In this document: positions 8,443 through 17,370 of the stretch, piece by piece
Position numbering within the stretch: the stretch's first letter is position 1
How the letters are laid out: every line of letters begins with the position of its first letter
From: Haloarcula salina
Lineage (GTDB): Archaea > Halobacteriota > Halobacteria > Halobacteriales > Haloarculaceae
Direction of reading: 5' to 3'
Assembly: GCF_010119195.1 (NCBI RefSeq)
Contig: NZ_WRXL01000002.1
Coordinates: 372,001 to 436,000, forward strand
DNA length: 64,000 bases
The notes under the pieces: generated by a model
The model's database searches: none
Seen by the model: the letters and a program-made list of their open reading frames with translations, nothing else
Told to the model about the DNA's origin: nothing
Program-made: the position numbers and the translations under genes

Positions 8443-8915
8443 GTCGTGGGGTAGCGAGAGCCGCCGACTGCGGTCTGCTTGATGCGCTACTCAATCGGGA
8501 GCCCCTATCACTATCCGTCACTTATCCACATAAGTGGGTAATAAGGTTCGTGGGACAGATGGGCGATATGGAGCCCGTAACCGCGAAACCACACATTAAG
8601 CCGACCAAACTTCGATATCTCTAGATGTGTCGCAGACACCTTCAAAAGCCCGTCCGTCCTGCGTATCTGTTCCATTACCGACTCGCGTCCACGCTGTCGT
8701 GACTCGAACGCACACCGTTCGCTCGCGAAGAGTCGATAGAACGAGTCCGAACAGATCGTGACACGAACCGAGACTCGCGACGTTCTCCGGTGACATCCAC
8801 AAAATGGGTCGGACGGATTGTGAACCGAATGAAGATCCGCGTCGCTCGCCTTACAGGGTTCAAATCGCCCTCACGCACGATTTCGTCGCTCGCGGGATGC
8901 TCGCGACAGAATGAG
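8443..8915. other. Intergenic region without a convincing gene
   Basis: About 470 bases between the methyltransferase and tRNA-Val. It holds a perfect hairpin (CACTTAT, CCAC, ATAAGTG; 8519-8536), a fragment resembling the 3' end of a tRNA (8805-8827) and a T-arm-like string near 8857-8873 in the opposite orientation. Short open frames here lack haloarchaeal codon character. I see no gene. Confidence 0.6.
8519..8536. promoter_or_regulatory. Perfect 7-base inverted repeat upstream of the methyltransferase gene
   Basis: CACTTAT and ATAAGTG flank a CCAC spacer, 77-94 bases upstream of the methyltransferase start at 8442. It may be an operator or a structured 5' element; sequence does not decide. 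Confidence 0.35.
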
Positions 8916-8990
8916 TGGGTTCGGGCGGATTTGAACCGCCGGCCTCCTCCATGTCAAGGAGGTGTCATAACCGACCTAGACCACGAACCC
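8916..8990 (-). tRNA. tRNA-Val (anticodon GAC)
   Basis: Read on the minus strand, the acceptor arms GGGTTCG and CGAACCC pair perfectly, the D arm begins GTCTAGGTCGG, the anticodon stem CCTCC/GGAGG encloses the loop TTGACAT with anticodon GAC, and the T arm is GGCGG TTCAAAT CCGCC. Discriminator base A at 8916. CCA is not encoded. No intron. Confidence 0.95.
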
Positions 8991-9108
8991 TCACTGCGAG
9001 GTACACCTCATTGTATCCCGGGGGTATAATTGAAGGTTTCGAATTCGGTATCGCCACGGCGTCTGTTGATTGGCCCCACACCCGCCTCGGAGACGTACCG
9101 GCCCGATA

Positions 9109-9138
9109 GGCTTAAGTCGATGTACGGATTTGTACATC
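9109..9138 (+). promoter_or_regulatory. trp operon promoter with TGTAC/GTACA inverted repeat (TRP-box-like)
   Basis: A TATA-like GCTTAAG (about 9110-9116) is followed directly by a perfect 7-base inverted repeat, GATGTAC (9119-9125), spacer GGATTT, GTACATC (9132-9138), which covers the expected transcription start about 30 bases before the trpD ATG. The half-sites match TGTAC of the TGTACA TRP box bound by the archaeal repressor TrpY in Methanothermobacter. Repression of trpDFEG through this site is an inference. Confidence 0.6.
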
Positions 9139-9168
9139 ACAACACGAAAAAGTCCATTGGTGAATACA

Positions 9169-10164
9169 ATGAAGGAGTATATCGAACGCGTCACCGACGG
9201 AGAGGACCTGACACAGGAAGAAGCGCGCCGCGTCGCGACGACCGTCTTCGACGACGCGACCGACGCTCAGATCGGTGCGTTGCTGACGGCGCTGCGGGCG
9301 AAAGGAGAGACCGAAGCCGAGATCGCCGGCTTCGCGGAGGGGATGCGCGACGCTGCGCGGACCATCCGACCCGACCGCGAGGGGATGGTCGACACCTGCG
9401 GGACGGGCGGCGATGACTACAACACGATCAACGTCTCGACGACGAGCGCGATCGTCGCGGCGGGGGCGGGCGTTCCGATCGCCAAGCACGGCAACTACTC
9501 CGTGTCGTCGGCCTCGGGGAGCGCCGACGTGCTCGAAGAGGTCGGCGTCGACATCGAGGCCGAACCCGAAGACGTCGAGGAGACCATCGAGCGCGAGGGC
9601 ATCGGCTTCATGCTCGCGCCCGTGTTCCACCCGGCGATGAAGGCCGTCATCGGTCCGCGCAAGGAACTCGGAATCCGGACCGTCTTCAACATCCTCGGGC
9701 CGCTGACCAACCCCGCCGACGCGGACGCGCAGGTCCTCGGCGTCTACGACCCCGACCTCGTCCCGGTCATGGCCGAGGCGCTGGCCCGTCTGGAGGTGGA
9801 ACGCGCGCTCGTCGTCCACGGCAGCGGCCTCGACGAGATCGCCATCCACGGCGAGACGGCCATCGCCGAGGTCACCGGCGACCGGATCGCGGAGTACACC
9901 ATCACGCCCGAGGACATCGGCCTGGAGACCCACGACATCGAGGACATCGCGGGCGGCGAGCCCGCGGAGAACGCGGCCGACCTCCGCGGTATCGTCTCCG
10001 GCGAGCTCACCGGGGCGAAGCGGGACATCATCCTCGCCAACGCCGGCGCGGCCATCTACGTCGCCGGCGTCGCCGACACCCACGAGGAGGGCGTCGAGCT
10101 GGCGCGAGACGCGATCGAGTCCGGCGACGCCGCGGCGAAGCTCGACGACCTGGTCGGGGCATGA
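9169..10164 (+). CDS. trpD: Anthranilate phosphoribosyltransferase
   Basis: Transfers phosphoribosyl from PRPP to anthranilate, the second step of tryptophan synthesis. 331 residues with the family signature DTCGTGGDDYNTINVSTTSA near 74-93 (PRPP/Mg binding) and KHGNYSVSSASGSADVLEEVG. The ATG at 9169 starts the canonical helix MKEYIERVTDGEDLTQEEA; the upstream extension of the frame runs through the promoter and is rejected. First gene of trpDFEG; its TGA overlaps the trpF ATG by four bases, indicating translational coupling. Confidence 0.97.
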   Translation: MKEYIERVTDGEDLTQEEARRVATTVFDDATDAQIGALLTALRAKGETEAEIAGFAEGMRDAARTIRPDREGMVDTCGTGGDDYNTINVSTTSAIVAAGAGVPIAKHGNYSVSSASGSADVLEEVGVDIEAEPEDVEETIEREGIGFMLAPVFHPAMKAVIGPRKELGIRTVFNILGPLTNPADADAQVLGVYDPDLVPVMAEALARLEVERALVVHGSGLDEIAIHGETAIAEVTGDRIAEYTITPEDIGLETHDIEDIAGGEPAENAADLRGIVSGELTGAKRDIILANAGAAIYVAGVADTHEEGVELARDAIESGDAAAKLDDLVGA

Positions 10165-10805
10165 CGCGCGTGAAGATCTGTGGCGTCACCGACGACGAGG
10201 ACCGCGACGCCGTCGTCGCGGCCGGAGCCGACGCCGTCGGCGTCATCCACGGCGTCCCAGTAGACACGCCCCGCGAAGTCGACGAAGCGACGGCGGCAGA
10301 CCTGGTCGACGGCGTCCCGCCGCTCGTGACCAGCGTCCTCGTGACGATGCCGACGACGGTCCAGGAGGCCGTCACGCGCGTCGACGCGGTCGAACCGGAC
10401 GCGGTGCAGGTCCACGACGGGCTCTCGCCGGCGGAACTGGGCGCGCTCGACAGCCGGATCACCCAGTCCATCGTCGCCGTCGTCTCGGCGGACGCGCCCG
10501 ACATCGCGGACTACGCGGCCCACGCCGACGCTCTGCTGGTCGACTCCGTCGACGCCGACGGCGGCGGCGGCACGGGCGAGACTCACGACTGGGAGCGCAC
10601 GCGCGACCTCGTCGACTCGCTCGACGTTCCGGTCGTCCTCGCCGGCGGACTGACGCCCGAGAACGTCGCGGCCGCCGTCGAAACGGTCGACCCGTTCGCC
10701 GTCGACGTGGCCAGCGGCGTCGAGTCCGAGGGCGGCCGGAAGGATCACGACGCCGTCGAGCGGTTCGTCCGCAACGCGACCCGGGCGACGGAGGGGTCGG
10801 CATGA
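10161..10805 (+). CDS. trpF: Phosphoribosylanthranilate isomerase
   Basis: Amadori rearrangement of N-(5'-phosphoribosyl)anthranilate to CdRP, third step of tryptophan synthesis. A 214-residue TIM barrel beginning MTRVKICGVTDDEDRDAV, the family's N-terminal motif with the catalytic cysteine (C7). Near the C-terminus VVLAGGLTPENVAAAVETVDPFAVDVASGVES holds the phosphate-binding loops and the catalytic aspartate. ATGA overlaps at both ends (trpD upstream, trpE downstream) place it firmly in the operon. Confidence 0.97.
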   Translation: MTRVKICGVTDDEDRDAVVAAGADAVGVIHGVPVDTPREVDEATAADLVDGVPPLVTSVLVTMPTTVQEAVTRVDAVEPDAVQVHDGLSPAELGALDSRITQSIVAVVSADAPDIADYAAHADALLVDSVDADGGGGTGETHDWERTRDLVDSLDVPVVLAGGLTPENVAAAVETVDPFAVDVASGVESEGGRKDHDAVERFVRNATRATEGSA

Positions 10806-12448
10806 GTCTCGACCTCTCCCGCGAGGCGTTCGTCGAGCAGGCCGAAGCGGACCGGCCAGTCGTCGTTCGGACAGCCGCCGAACTCGACGCGGACGTGGAG
10901 CCGCTCGCCGCCTACGCGGCGCTGAGCGGGCGCACCGGCGACGCGGCCGAGAGCGACTACACGTTCCTACTGGAGAGCGCCGAGAAGGTCGCCTCCAGCG
11001 ACCCGGACGGCGCGTTCGCCCCGGAGACCGACGACCGCCACGCCCGCTTCTCGTTCGTCGGCTACGACCCGCGGGCGGTCGTCACCGTCACCGGCGACGA
11101 CAGCGAGGTACAGGTCCTCGACGAGCGCTACGCCGACCTCGTGACGACGGACGGCGGCGACGTGGTCGACGACCTCCGCGCCGCGATGCCGGACGTGACC
11201 CTCCGGAACTTCCCGGAGATGGACCGCCAGCACCTCGAAGGCGGCCTCGTCGGCTTCCTCTCGTACGACGCCGTCTACGACCTCTGGCTCGACGAGGTTG
11301 GCCTCGACCGCCCGGACTCGCGGTTCCCGGACGCCCAGTTCGTCCTGACCACGTCGACGGTCCGGTTCGACCACGTCGAGGAGACCGTCTCGCTGGTGTT
11401 CACGCCCGTCGTCAGACAGGACGAAGACGCCGGCGAACGCTACGACGAACTGGTCGCCGAGGCCGAACGCGTCGACGCCGTGCTCTCGGACCTCGGCCCG
11501 CTCTCGACCGGCGGCTTCCGCCGCGAACGCGAAGTAGCCGGCCCGCAGGACGAGTACGAGGCCGCCGTCGAGCGCGCCAAGGAGTACGTCCTCTCGGGCG
11601 ACATCTACCAGGGCGTCATCTCGCGGACCCGCGAGCTGTACGGCGAGGTCGATCCGCTCGGCTTCTACGAGGCGCTCAGGGCGGTGAACCCATCGCCGTA
11701 CATGTACCTGCTCGGTTACGACGACCTGACCATCGTCGGCGCGAGCCCGGAGACGCTGGTCTCCGTGGCCGGTGACCACGTCGTCTCGAACCCCATCGCG
11801 GGCACGTGCCCGCGAGGGAACTCCCCGGTCGAGGACCGCCGCCTCGCCGGCGAGATGCTCGCGGACGGCAAGGAGCGCGCCGAGCACACGATGCTCGTTG
11901 ACCTGGCACGCAACGACGTTCGCAGGGTCGCCGAGGCCGGCAGCGTCCGCGTCCAGGAGTTCATGAACGTCCTGAAGTACAGCCACGTCCAGCACATCGA
12001 ATCGACGGTTACGGGCCGGCTCTCGCCCGAGAAGGACGCTTTCGACGCCGCCCGCGCGACGTTCCCCGCCGGAACGCTCTCGGGCGCACCGAAGATTCGA
12101 GCCATGGAGATCATCGACGAGCTCGAACGCTCGCCGCGCGGGCCATACGGCGGCGGCGTCGGCTACTTCGACTGGGGCGGCGACGCAGACTTCGCCATCG
12201 TCATCCGCTCGGCCACCATCGAGGACACCGACGAGTCCGACCGCATCACGGTCCAGGCCGGCGCGGGCATCGTCGCCGACTCGGACCCCGAGAGCGAGTA
12301 CGTCGAGACCGAACAGAAGATGGACGGCGTGCTGACGGCGCTGGAGCGCATCGAGGATGACCGGTCGACCGACGGATTCGATAGAACCGACGGCGACGAG
12401 GCCGACACGACCGACGGCGACGAGCACGCCGGGGAGGTGCCCCGATGA
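10802..12448 (+). CDS. trpE: Anthranilate synthase component I
   Basis: Converts chorismate and ammonia to anthranilate; works with TrpG (glutaminase). 548 residues with the chorismate-binding domain in the C-terminal half: PIAGTCPRGNSPVEDRRLAGEM, MLVDLARNDVRRVAEAGSVRV and FPAGTLSGAPKIRAMEIIDE. The N-terminal part has the TrpE-type regulatory region (feedback by tryptophan is the rule in the family). An acidic, Asp/Thr-rich tail of about 25 residues follows the catalytic domain. Overlaps trpF and trpG by four bases each. Confidence 0.97.
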   Translation: MSLDLSREAFVEQAEADRPVVVRTAAELDADVEPLAAYAALSGRTGDAAESDYTFLLESAEKVASSDPDGAFAPETDDRHARFSFVGYDPRAVVTVTGDDSEVQVLDERYADLVTTDGGDVVDDLRAAMPDVTLRNFPEMDRQHLEGGLVGFLSYDAVYDLWLDEVGLDRPDSRFPDAQFVLTTSTVRFDHVEETVSLVFTPVVRQDEDAGERYDELVAEAERVDAVLSDLGPLSTGGFRREREVAGPQDEYEAAVERAKEYVLSGDIYQGVISRTRELYGEVDPLGFYEALRAVNPSPYMYLLGYDDLTIVGASPETLVSVAGDHVVSNPIAGTCPRGNSPVEDRRLAGEMLADGKERAEHTMLVDLARNDVRRVAEAGSVRVQEFMNVLKYSHVQHIESTVTGRLSPEKDAFDAARATFPAGTLSGAPKIRAMEIIDELERSPRGPYGGGVGYFDWGGDADFAIVIRSATIEDTDESDRITVQAGAGIVADSDPESEYVETEQKMDGVLTALERIEDDRSTDGFDRTDGDEADTTDGDEHAGEVPR

Positions 12449-13068
12449 GCGCGTCGCGACCGGCCGGCGAGGACGCGGTCAGGGACGACCTGCGGGTCCT
12501 GTTCGTCGACAACTTCGACTCCTTTACGTACAACCTCGTGGAGTACGTCTCCGAACACGCCGAGACCGAAGTCGTCCGGAACACGGCGTCGCTCGACGAC
12601 GTGAGAGCGTTCGACCCCGACGCCATCGTGCTCTCGCCCGGCCCGGGTCACCCGAAGAACGAGCGCGACGTGGGCGTCACGCTCGACGTGCTCCGCGAGA
12701 TCAGTCCCGACGTGCCGACCCTCGGAGTCTGCCTCGGTCTCGAATCGGCGGTGTACGCCTACGGCGGCACCATCGGTCGCGCGCCGGAGCCTATCCACGG
12801 CAAGGCCTTCCCCATCGATCACGACGGCGAAGGCGTCTTCCGCGGCCTCGAACAGGGCTTTCAGGGCGGGCGCTATCACTCGCTGGTCGCAGAGGGCGTC
12901 CCTGACGAGTTCGTCGTCAGCGCGACGACTGAGACGGCGGACGGCACGGAACTGGTGATGGGCGTCCGTCACCGCGAGCATCCCATCGAGGCCGTCCAGT
13001 TCCACCCGGAGTCCGTCCTGACTTCGGTCGGTCACGACGTGATCCGGAACTTCCTCGCTGGACTCTAG
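12445..13068 (+). CDS. trpG: Anthranilate synthase component II (glutamine amidotransferase)
   Basis: Class I glutamine amidotransferase supplying ammonia to TrpE. 207 residues; VDNFDSFTYNLVEYV at the N-terminus, catalytic cysteine in LGVCLGLE (C96) and the His-Glu pair in QFHPES near 187-191. The oxyanion-strand motif LSPGPGHPKNERD is present. Last gene of trpDFEG. Its TAG stop shares the tetranucleotide CTAG with the convergent small membrane gene. In haloarchaea trpCBA is a separate operon, and it is not in this window. Confidence 0.97.
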   Translation: MSASRPAGEDAVRDDLRVLFVDNFDSFTYNLVEYVSEHAETEVVRNTASLDDVRAFDPDAIVLSPGPGHPKNERDVGVTLDVLREISPDVPTLGVCLGLESAVYAYGGTIGRAPEPIHGKAFPIDHDGEGVFRGLEQGFQGGRYHSLVAEGVPDEFVVSATTETADGTELVMGVRHREHPIEAVQFHPESVLTSVGHDVIRNFLAGL

Positions 13069-13253
13069 ATAATCTGGAAGCCCAGCATCCCGAGCAGCCA
13101 GAGGACGGCGACGGCGACGATGGCGAGAACCACGATTCGCCACGCCATTTTCATGACGAACCGACCGACCAGCAGGACGAGCGCGATCACGAGGAGGCCG
13201 CCCAGCAGCGCGGGCAGCGAGGGGACCCCGCCGAGTTGCAGGAGCCAGAGCAT
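13065..13253 (-). CDS. Small haloarchaeal membrane protein
   Basis: 62 residues with two hydrophobic helices (about 15-32 and 38-56) separated by a short basic turn RFVMKMAWR. No known domain recognised. It converges with trpG and the two genes share a CTAG that provides TAG stops on both strands. Small size, clean start and haloarchaeal codon use support it as real. Confidence 0.7.
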   Translation of the reverse strand: MLWLLQLGGVPSLPALLGGLLVIALVLLVGRFVMKMAWRIVVLAIVAVAVLWLLGMLGFQII

Positions 13254-13778
13254 ACGGTGGACAACGACGGCCGGCGGGAAATACTTCGTGGCTGGATCGG
13301 ACGTGGCGGGCGGTCGGTCGACGCGGCGAATTGCGGCGGTGCGCGGGCCGCCGCTCTATTTGGGAAATCGCATGACTGCAGTCCGTCTGACGCACTTGTA
13401 TTCGGCTCCTACTCGCCGTTAGTCGGCGGCTATCTCGGTCCGAAACCCCCTGCTGTTTCGACTGGATATGTCGCTCCCGTCCGGGGGTTCCGTGGGAGCC
13501 GATTTCACTTTCACTGCGGTCTACACACTATTAAGAAGAGTCCGGCGCATCTATTCCGATGTACGCGACTATCGTCTCCGCGTCGCTCGCACAGACCGAC
13601 GAACACCGTAGTTGCGACGCTGTCTCGCGAGTGCGGTCGCGCCGAACTCGCAGCCAAGAAGGAAGGATTAAACGCCATCGATGAATACGTATCTGCCGCC
13701 AGAAATGACCGGAACACGGGTAGCCACTGAACGGGGTATCGACCGGCAGCGGGCCGCTGCCGGGCGGAGGAACGGGCG
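13254..13778. other. Upstream region of the ribonucleotide reductase gene
   Basis: About 525 bases with no gene I can support. TATA-like stretches are seen near 13529 (CTATTAAGAAG) and 13655 (GGATTAAAC). Just before the nrd start a GGAGG (13766-13770) stands eight bases from the ATG, a good Shine-Dalgarno site, so a leadered transcript is likely. Short frames (about 40 codons from 13560 and 34 from 13681) lack haloarchaeal coding character. Confidence 0.55.
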
Positions 13779-16700
13779 ATGAGTAACAGCGACCTCTCCG
13801 CCGACGAGATCACGCTTCCGATCAAACGGACCGACGGGGACACCCTCGAAGAACGGCTCACAGGCAACGCCTACCACAACATCCTCCCGGCGCGCTATCT
13901 CCGGAAGGACGCCAACGGCGACCTCGTCGAGGAGCCCGAAGACCTCTTCCAGCGGGTCGCGAAGAACATCGCGCTCGCCGAGGCCGTCTTCGAAGCGAAC
14001 AAGCGGGGCGCCGACGTGACCGTCACGCCCGAGCAGCTGAAGCCCGACCACCCGCGCCGCGACGAACTCGCGGCCGAGGTGTTCGGGAAAGGGACTGCCG
14101 TCGACGACGACGCCGAGACCGAGCTCTCCGTCTACAACGTCAACAAGTTCGCCTACGACACCGTCGTTCCGGAGCTCCCCGAGGAGGTCCGCGACCACGT
14201 CGAGTCCGTCGCCGACGCGTTCCAGGACCAGATGGAACAGCTCTCGTTCATGCCGAACTCGCCGACGCTGATGAACGCCGGCGACGAGCTCCAGCAGCTC
14301 TCCGCCTGCTTCGTCGACTCGCCCGGCGACGACATCGACGACATCCACCAGACCGCCAAGGAGGCCGCGCAGGTCTTCCAGTCCGGCGGTGGCATGGGCT
14401 ACGCGTTCTGGAAGCTCCGCCCGTACGGCGACCCCGTCGGCTCCACCGGCGGCATCGCCTCCGGGCCGATCACGTTCATGCGGACCTACGACCAGATGTG
14501 CGAGACCATCGCGCAGGGCGGGGCCCGCCGCGGTGCACAGATGGGCGTCATGCGCGTCTCTCACCCCGACGTCATCCAGTTCATCCACGCCAAGAACAAG
14601 GACGTCTCGCTGGCCGAGACGCTGCGCCTGAACGACCCCGACGACTTCACGCACAACTCCTTCGCCGAGGCCTTAGAGGAGTCCCGCGAGCTCATCGACG
14701 AGGACGGCAAGGTGCCCAAGCACCTCCGCAACGCCGTCGAGGGCCACCTCTCGAACTTCAACATCTCCGTCGGCATCACCGACGACTTCATGGACGCGCT
14801 CCAGAACGGCGAGGAGTTCACGTTCACGAACCCCCGCACCGAGGAGCCCCACGTCGCGACCGAACAGACCGAGGAGCTCTACGAGATGTTCGACCTCGGC
14901 GAGTACGTCGAGGCCGGCGAGGTCCTCTCCATCCCCGCCGAGAAGCTCTGGGAGCGCATCGTGCAGGGCGCCCACGAGAACGGCGAGCCGGGCGTCATCT
15001 ACCTCGAACGCGTCAACAAGCAGCACTCCTTCGACGTGGAGGAACACCCCGAGCACCAGATCCTCGCGACCAACCCCTGCGGCGAGCAGCCCCTGGAAGA
15101 GTACGAGGCCTGTAACCTCGGCCACATCAATCTCTCGACGCTGGCCGCCCAGGACGCGCCGGACTGGCGCGTCTGGTCCGCCGAGCACGGCGACGAGTAC
15201 GACTCGACCGAGGCGGCCATCGAGGCGTTCCTCGAGGACGCAATCGACTGGGCGGAGTTCGACCGCCGCATCGAACTCGGCACGCGCTTCCTCGAGAACG
15301 TCGTCACGATGTCGGACTTCCCGGTCGAGAAGATCGAGCAGAAGGTCCGCGAGATGCGCAAGATCGGCCTCGGCATCATGGGGCTGGCCCAGCTGTACAT
15401 CCAGCTCGGCGTCGCCTACGGCACCGACGAGGCCAACGAGATCGCCCGGCAGACGATGCGCCACATCAACCACGGCTCGAAGGCCACCAGCCACGAACTC
15501 GCCGAGGACCGCGGCGTCTTCGAGGAGTGGGACAACTCCAAGTACGCGACCCCGACCGAGTACCGCGAGTGGTTCGAGAAGCAGACCGGCGAGGACGCCG
15601 ACGACTGGGAAGACGGCTACCCCATCCGCAACCACAACACGACGACCATCGCGCCGACGGGCACGACCTCGATGATCGGCAACACCACCGGCGGCTGTGA
15701 GCCGATCTACAACGTCGCCTACTACAAGAACGTCTCCGACGACGTGCAGGGCGACGAGATGCTCGTCGAGTTCGACGACTACTTCCTGCGCGCCCTGGAG
15801 GACAACGACATCGACGTCGACGCCGTCAAGGAGGAGGCCCAGGAACAGATGGCGAACAACGAGTTCGACGGCGTCGACGGGCTCACGACGGTCCCGGACG
15901 CCATCGGCGAACTGTTCGTCACGACGGGCGACCTCTCGGCGCGACAGCACGCCGGCATTCAGGTGGCCTGCCAGGAGGGCGTCGACTCCGCCATCTCGAA
16001 GACGGTCAACGCCCCCAACGACTCCACCATCGAGGACGCCGCCGCGGTGTTCGAGTACATCTACGACCACGGCGGCAAGGGCGTCACCTACTACCGCGAC
16101 GGCACCCGCTCGAAGCAGGTGCTGACGACGCGCGCCCAGAACACGGAGTTCGCCGACATGGACGCCGAGGAGGTCGTCGCCCAGATCGAGGAGGTCTTCG
16201 GCGGCATCGAGGGCTTCCTCGAAGACGAGGCCGTCCGGGCCGCTATCGACGACTCCGTCGCGGAGATTCTGAGCGTCGCAGACGGCGACGCGGATGCCGA
16301 GTTCGCCAAGAAGCAGTCCCGGCCGGACGTGCTCCACGGCGTCACCCAGCGCATCGACACCGGCTACGGGAAGCTGTACGTCAACATCAACGAGGACCCC
16401 GAGGCCGACCGGCCGTTCGAGCTGTTCGCCAACATCGGCAACTCCGGCGGTTTCACGGCCTCGTTCACCGAGGCCCTGGCCAAGACCATCTCGACCGCGC
16501 TCCGCTCGGGCGTCGACCCCGAGGAGATCGCCGACGAGCTCCAGGGCATCCGGTCGCCGAAGGTCGCCTGGGACAAGGGCGAGCAGATCCAGTCCATCCC
16601 GGACGCCATCGGGACGGCCCTGCGTCGCTACCTCGACGGCGAGGTCGACAAGGCCTACCCGCAGCAGGTCACGCTCGAGGAGACCGCCGAAGACGAGGAC

Positions 16701-16943
16701 GGCGAGGCCGACGCCGCGACCCAGACCGACGGCGGTCCGGAATCGCTCGATTCCGGAGCACAGCAGACGCAGTCTGCTGGCGGTCCGGCGGCCACCGCCG
16801 CGCAGGCCGACGCCGCCTCGGGCGACCAGCAGGACATCATCGACGCCGGCGAGAGCCCCGAGTGCCCCGAATGTAGCTCGCTCTCGCTGTACTACTCGGA
16901 GGGCTGCAAGACCTGCGAGTCCTGCGGCTGGTCCGAGTGCTGA
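13779..16943 (+). CDS. Adenosylcobalamin-dependent (class II) ribonucleoside-diphosphate reductase
   Basis: Reduces ribonucleotides to deoxyribonucleotides by a thiyl radical generated from coenzyme B12. 1054 residues; cysteine in LSACFVDSPGDD (about 183), active-site NPCGEQPLEEYEACNLGHINL near 432-452, and GIAPTGTTSMIGNTTGG-type nucleotide loop (TTTIAPTGTTSMIGNT, about 623-638). A low-complexity Asp/Ala/Gln linker near 970-1025 leads to a C-terminal zinc-ribbon-like end (CPECSS, CKTCESCGWSEC) with the cysteine pairs used to re-reduce the active site. No intein interrupts it, although this family is a frequent intein host. ATG with an upstream GGAGG. Confidence 0.96.
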   Translation: MSNSDLSADEITLPIKRTDGDTLEERLTGNAYHNILPARYLRKDANGDLVEEPEDLFQRVAKNIALAEAVFEANKRGADVTVTPEQLKPDHPRRDELAAEVFGKGTAVDDDAETELSVYNVNKFAYDTVVPELPEEVRDHVESVADAFQDQMEQLSFMPNSPTLMNAGDELQQLSACFVDSPGDDIDDIHQTAKEAAQVFQSGGGMGYAFWKLRPYGDPVGSTGGIASGPITFMRTYDQMCETIAQGGARRGAQMGVMRVSHPDVIQFIHAKNKDVSLAETLRLNDPDDFTHNSFAEALEESRELIDEDGKVPKHLRNAVEGHLSNFNISVGITDDFMDALQNGEEFTFTNPRTEEPHVATEQTEELYEMFDLGEYVEAGEVLSIPAEKLWERIVQGAHENGEPGVIYLERVNKQHSFDVEEHPEHQILATNPCGEQPLEEYEACNLGHINLSTLAAQDAPDWRVWSAEHGDEYDSTEAAIEAFLEDAIDWAEFDRRIELGTRFLENVVTMSDFPVEKIEQKVREMRKIGLGIMGLAQLYIQLGVAYGTDEANEIARQTMRHINHGSKATSHELAEDRGVFEEWDNSKYATPTEYREWFEKQTGEDADDWEDGYPIRNHNTTTIAPTGTTSMIGNTTGGCEPIYNVAYYKNVSDDVQGDEMLVEFDDYFLRALEDNDIDVDAVKEEAQEQMANNEFDGVDGLTTVPDAIGELFVTTGDLSARQHAGIQVACQEGVDSAISKTVNAPNDSTIEDAAAVFEYIYDHGGKGVTYYRDGTRSKQVLTTRAQNTEFADMDAEEVVAQIEEVFGGIEGFLEDEAVRAAIDDSVAEILSVADGDADAEFAKKQSRPDVLHGVTQRIDTGYGKLYVNINEDPEADRPFELFANIGNSGGFTASFTEALAKTISTALRSGVDPEEIADELQGIRSPKVAWDKGEQIQSIPDAIGTALRRYLDGEVDKAYPQQVTLEETAEDEDGEADAATQTDGGPESLDSGAQQTQSAGGPAATAAQADAASGDQQDIIDAGESPECPECSSLSLYYSEGCKTCESCGWSEC

Positions 16944-17037
16944 GACCGGCCCGTCGCCGACGACTGTGACACACGGAGCCTGATTTCGCCGCATCCGCCC
17001 GCGGCCCGCTTTTCCCGTCGCTCGCGCCCAGCGCCGG

Positions 17038-17328
17038 CTACCTGAGTTCGGTCACGTCGTAGACGCCGGCGACGGCGGTCTCCTCGGCGGTCGCCGTGAT
17101 CTCCTGGCCCTCCTCGACCGCCGTGTCCGTGACGAGCGTGACCGGTTCGATGGGCCGTCGACGGAGGAAGGCCCACACGCGCTCGACCCACGACGGCCGC
17201 CCGCCCTTCCGGCAGACGACGACGTAGCGCGACGCCGCGAGCGACGCGAGGTCCGATTCGAGGTCGTAGTCGTCGAGTTCGTCCGGGCCGACGACGTGGA
17301 TGACTTCGCCGGTGATCGTCTCGTCCAT
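17038..17328 (-). CDS. Conserved haloarchaeal protein of unknown function
   Basis: 96 residues starting MDETITGEVIHVVGPDELDDYDL. Short beta-rich, acidic protein with a basic central patch (KGGRPSWVERVWAFLRRRP). I believe it belongs to a DUF family known only in haloarchaea (possibly DUF7526, from memory) but no function is known. Its start is 42 bases from the stop of the molybdoenzyme gene upstream on the same strand, so the two may be co-transcribed. Confidence 0.75.
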   Translation of the reverse strand: MDETITGEVIHVVGPDELDDYDLESDLASLAASRYVVVCRKGGRPSWVERVWAFLRRRPIEPVTLVTDTAVEEGQEITATAEETAVAGVYDVTELR

Positions 17329-17370
17329 ACCCGTCGCTTGCGGCCGAACCGGTATGTGTCGCCCGCTTCG

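Noticed and set aside
8790-9029. 79-codon plus frame spanning tRNA-Val
   Set aside because: It reads through the tRNA gene and the region with tRNA-like fragments; no protein character.
13560-13782. Small frames between the trp and reductase genes
   Set aside because: Products are about 34-41 residues, Arg/Ser-rich, and lack any motif or promoter spacing.
14673-16994. 773-residue minus-strand frame opposite the ribonucleotide reductase
   Set aside because: Shadow of the reductase gene; no recognisable motif.
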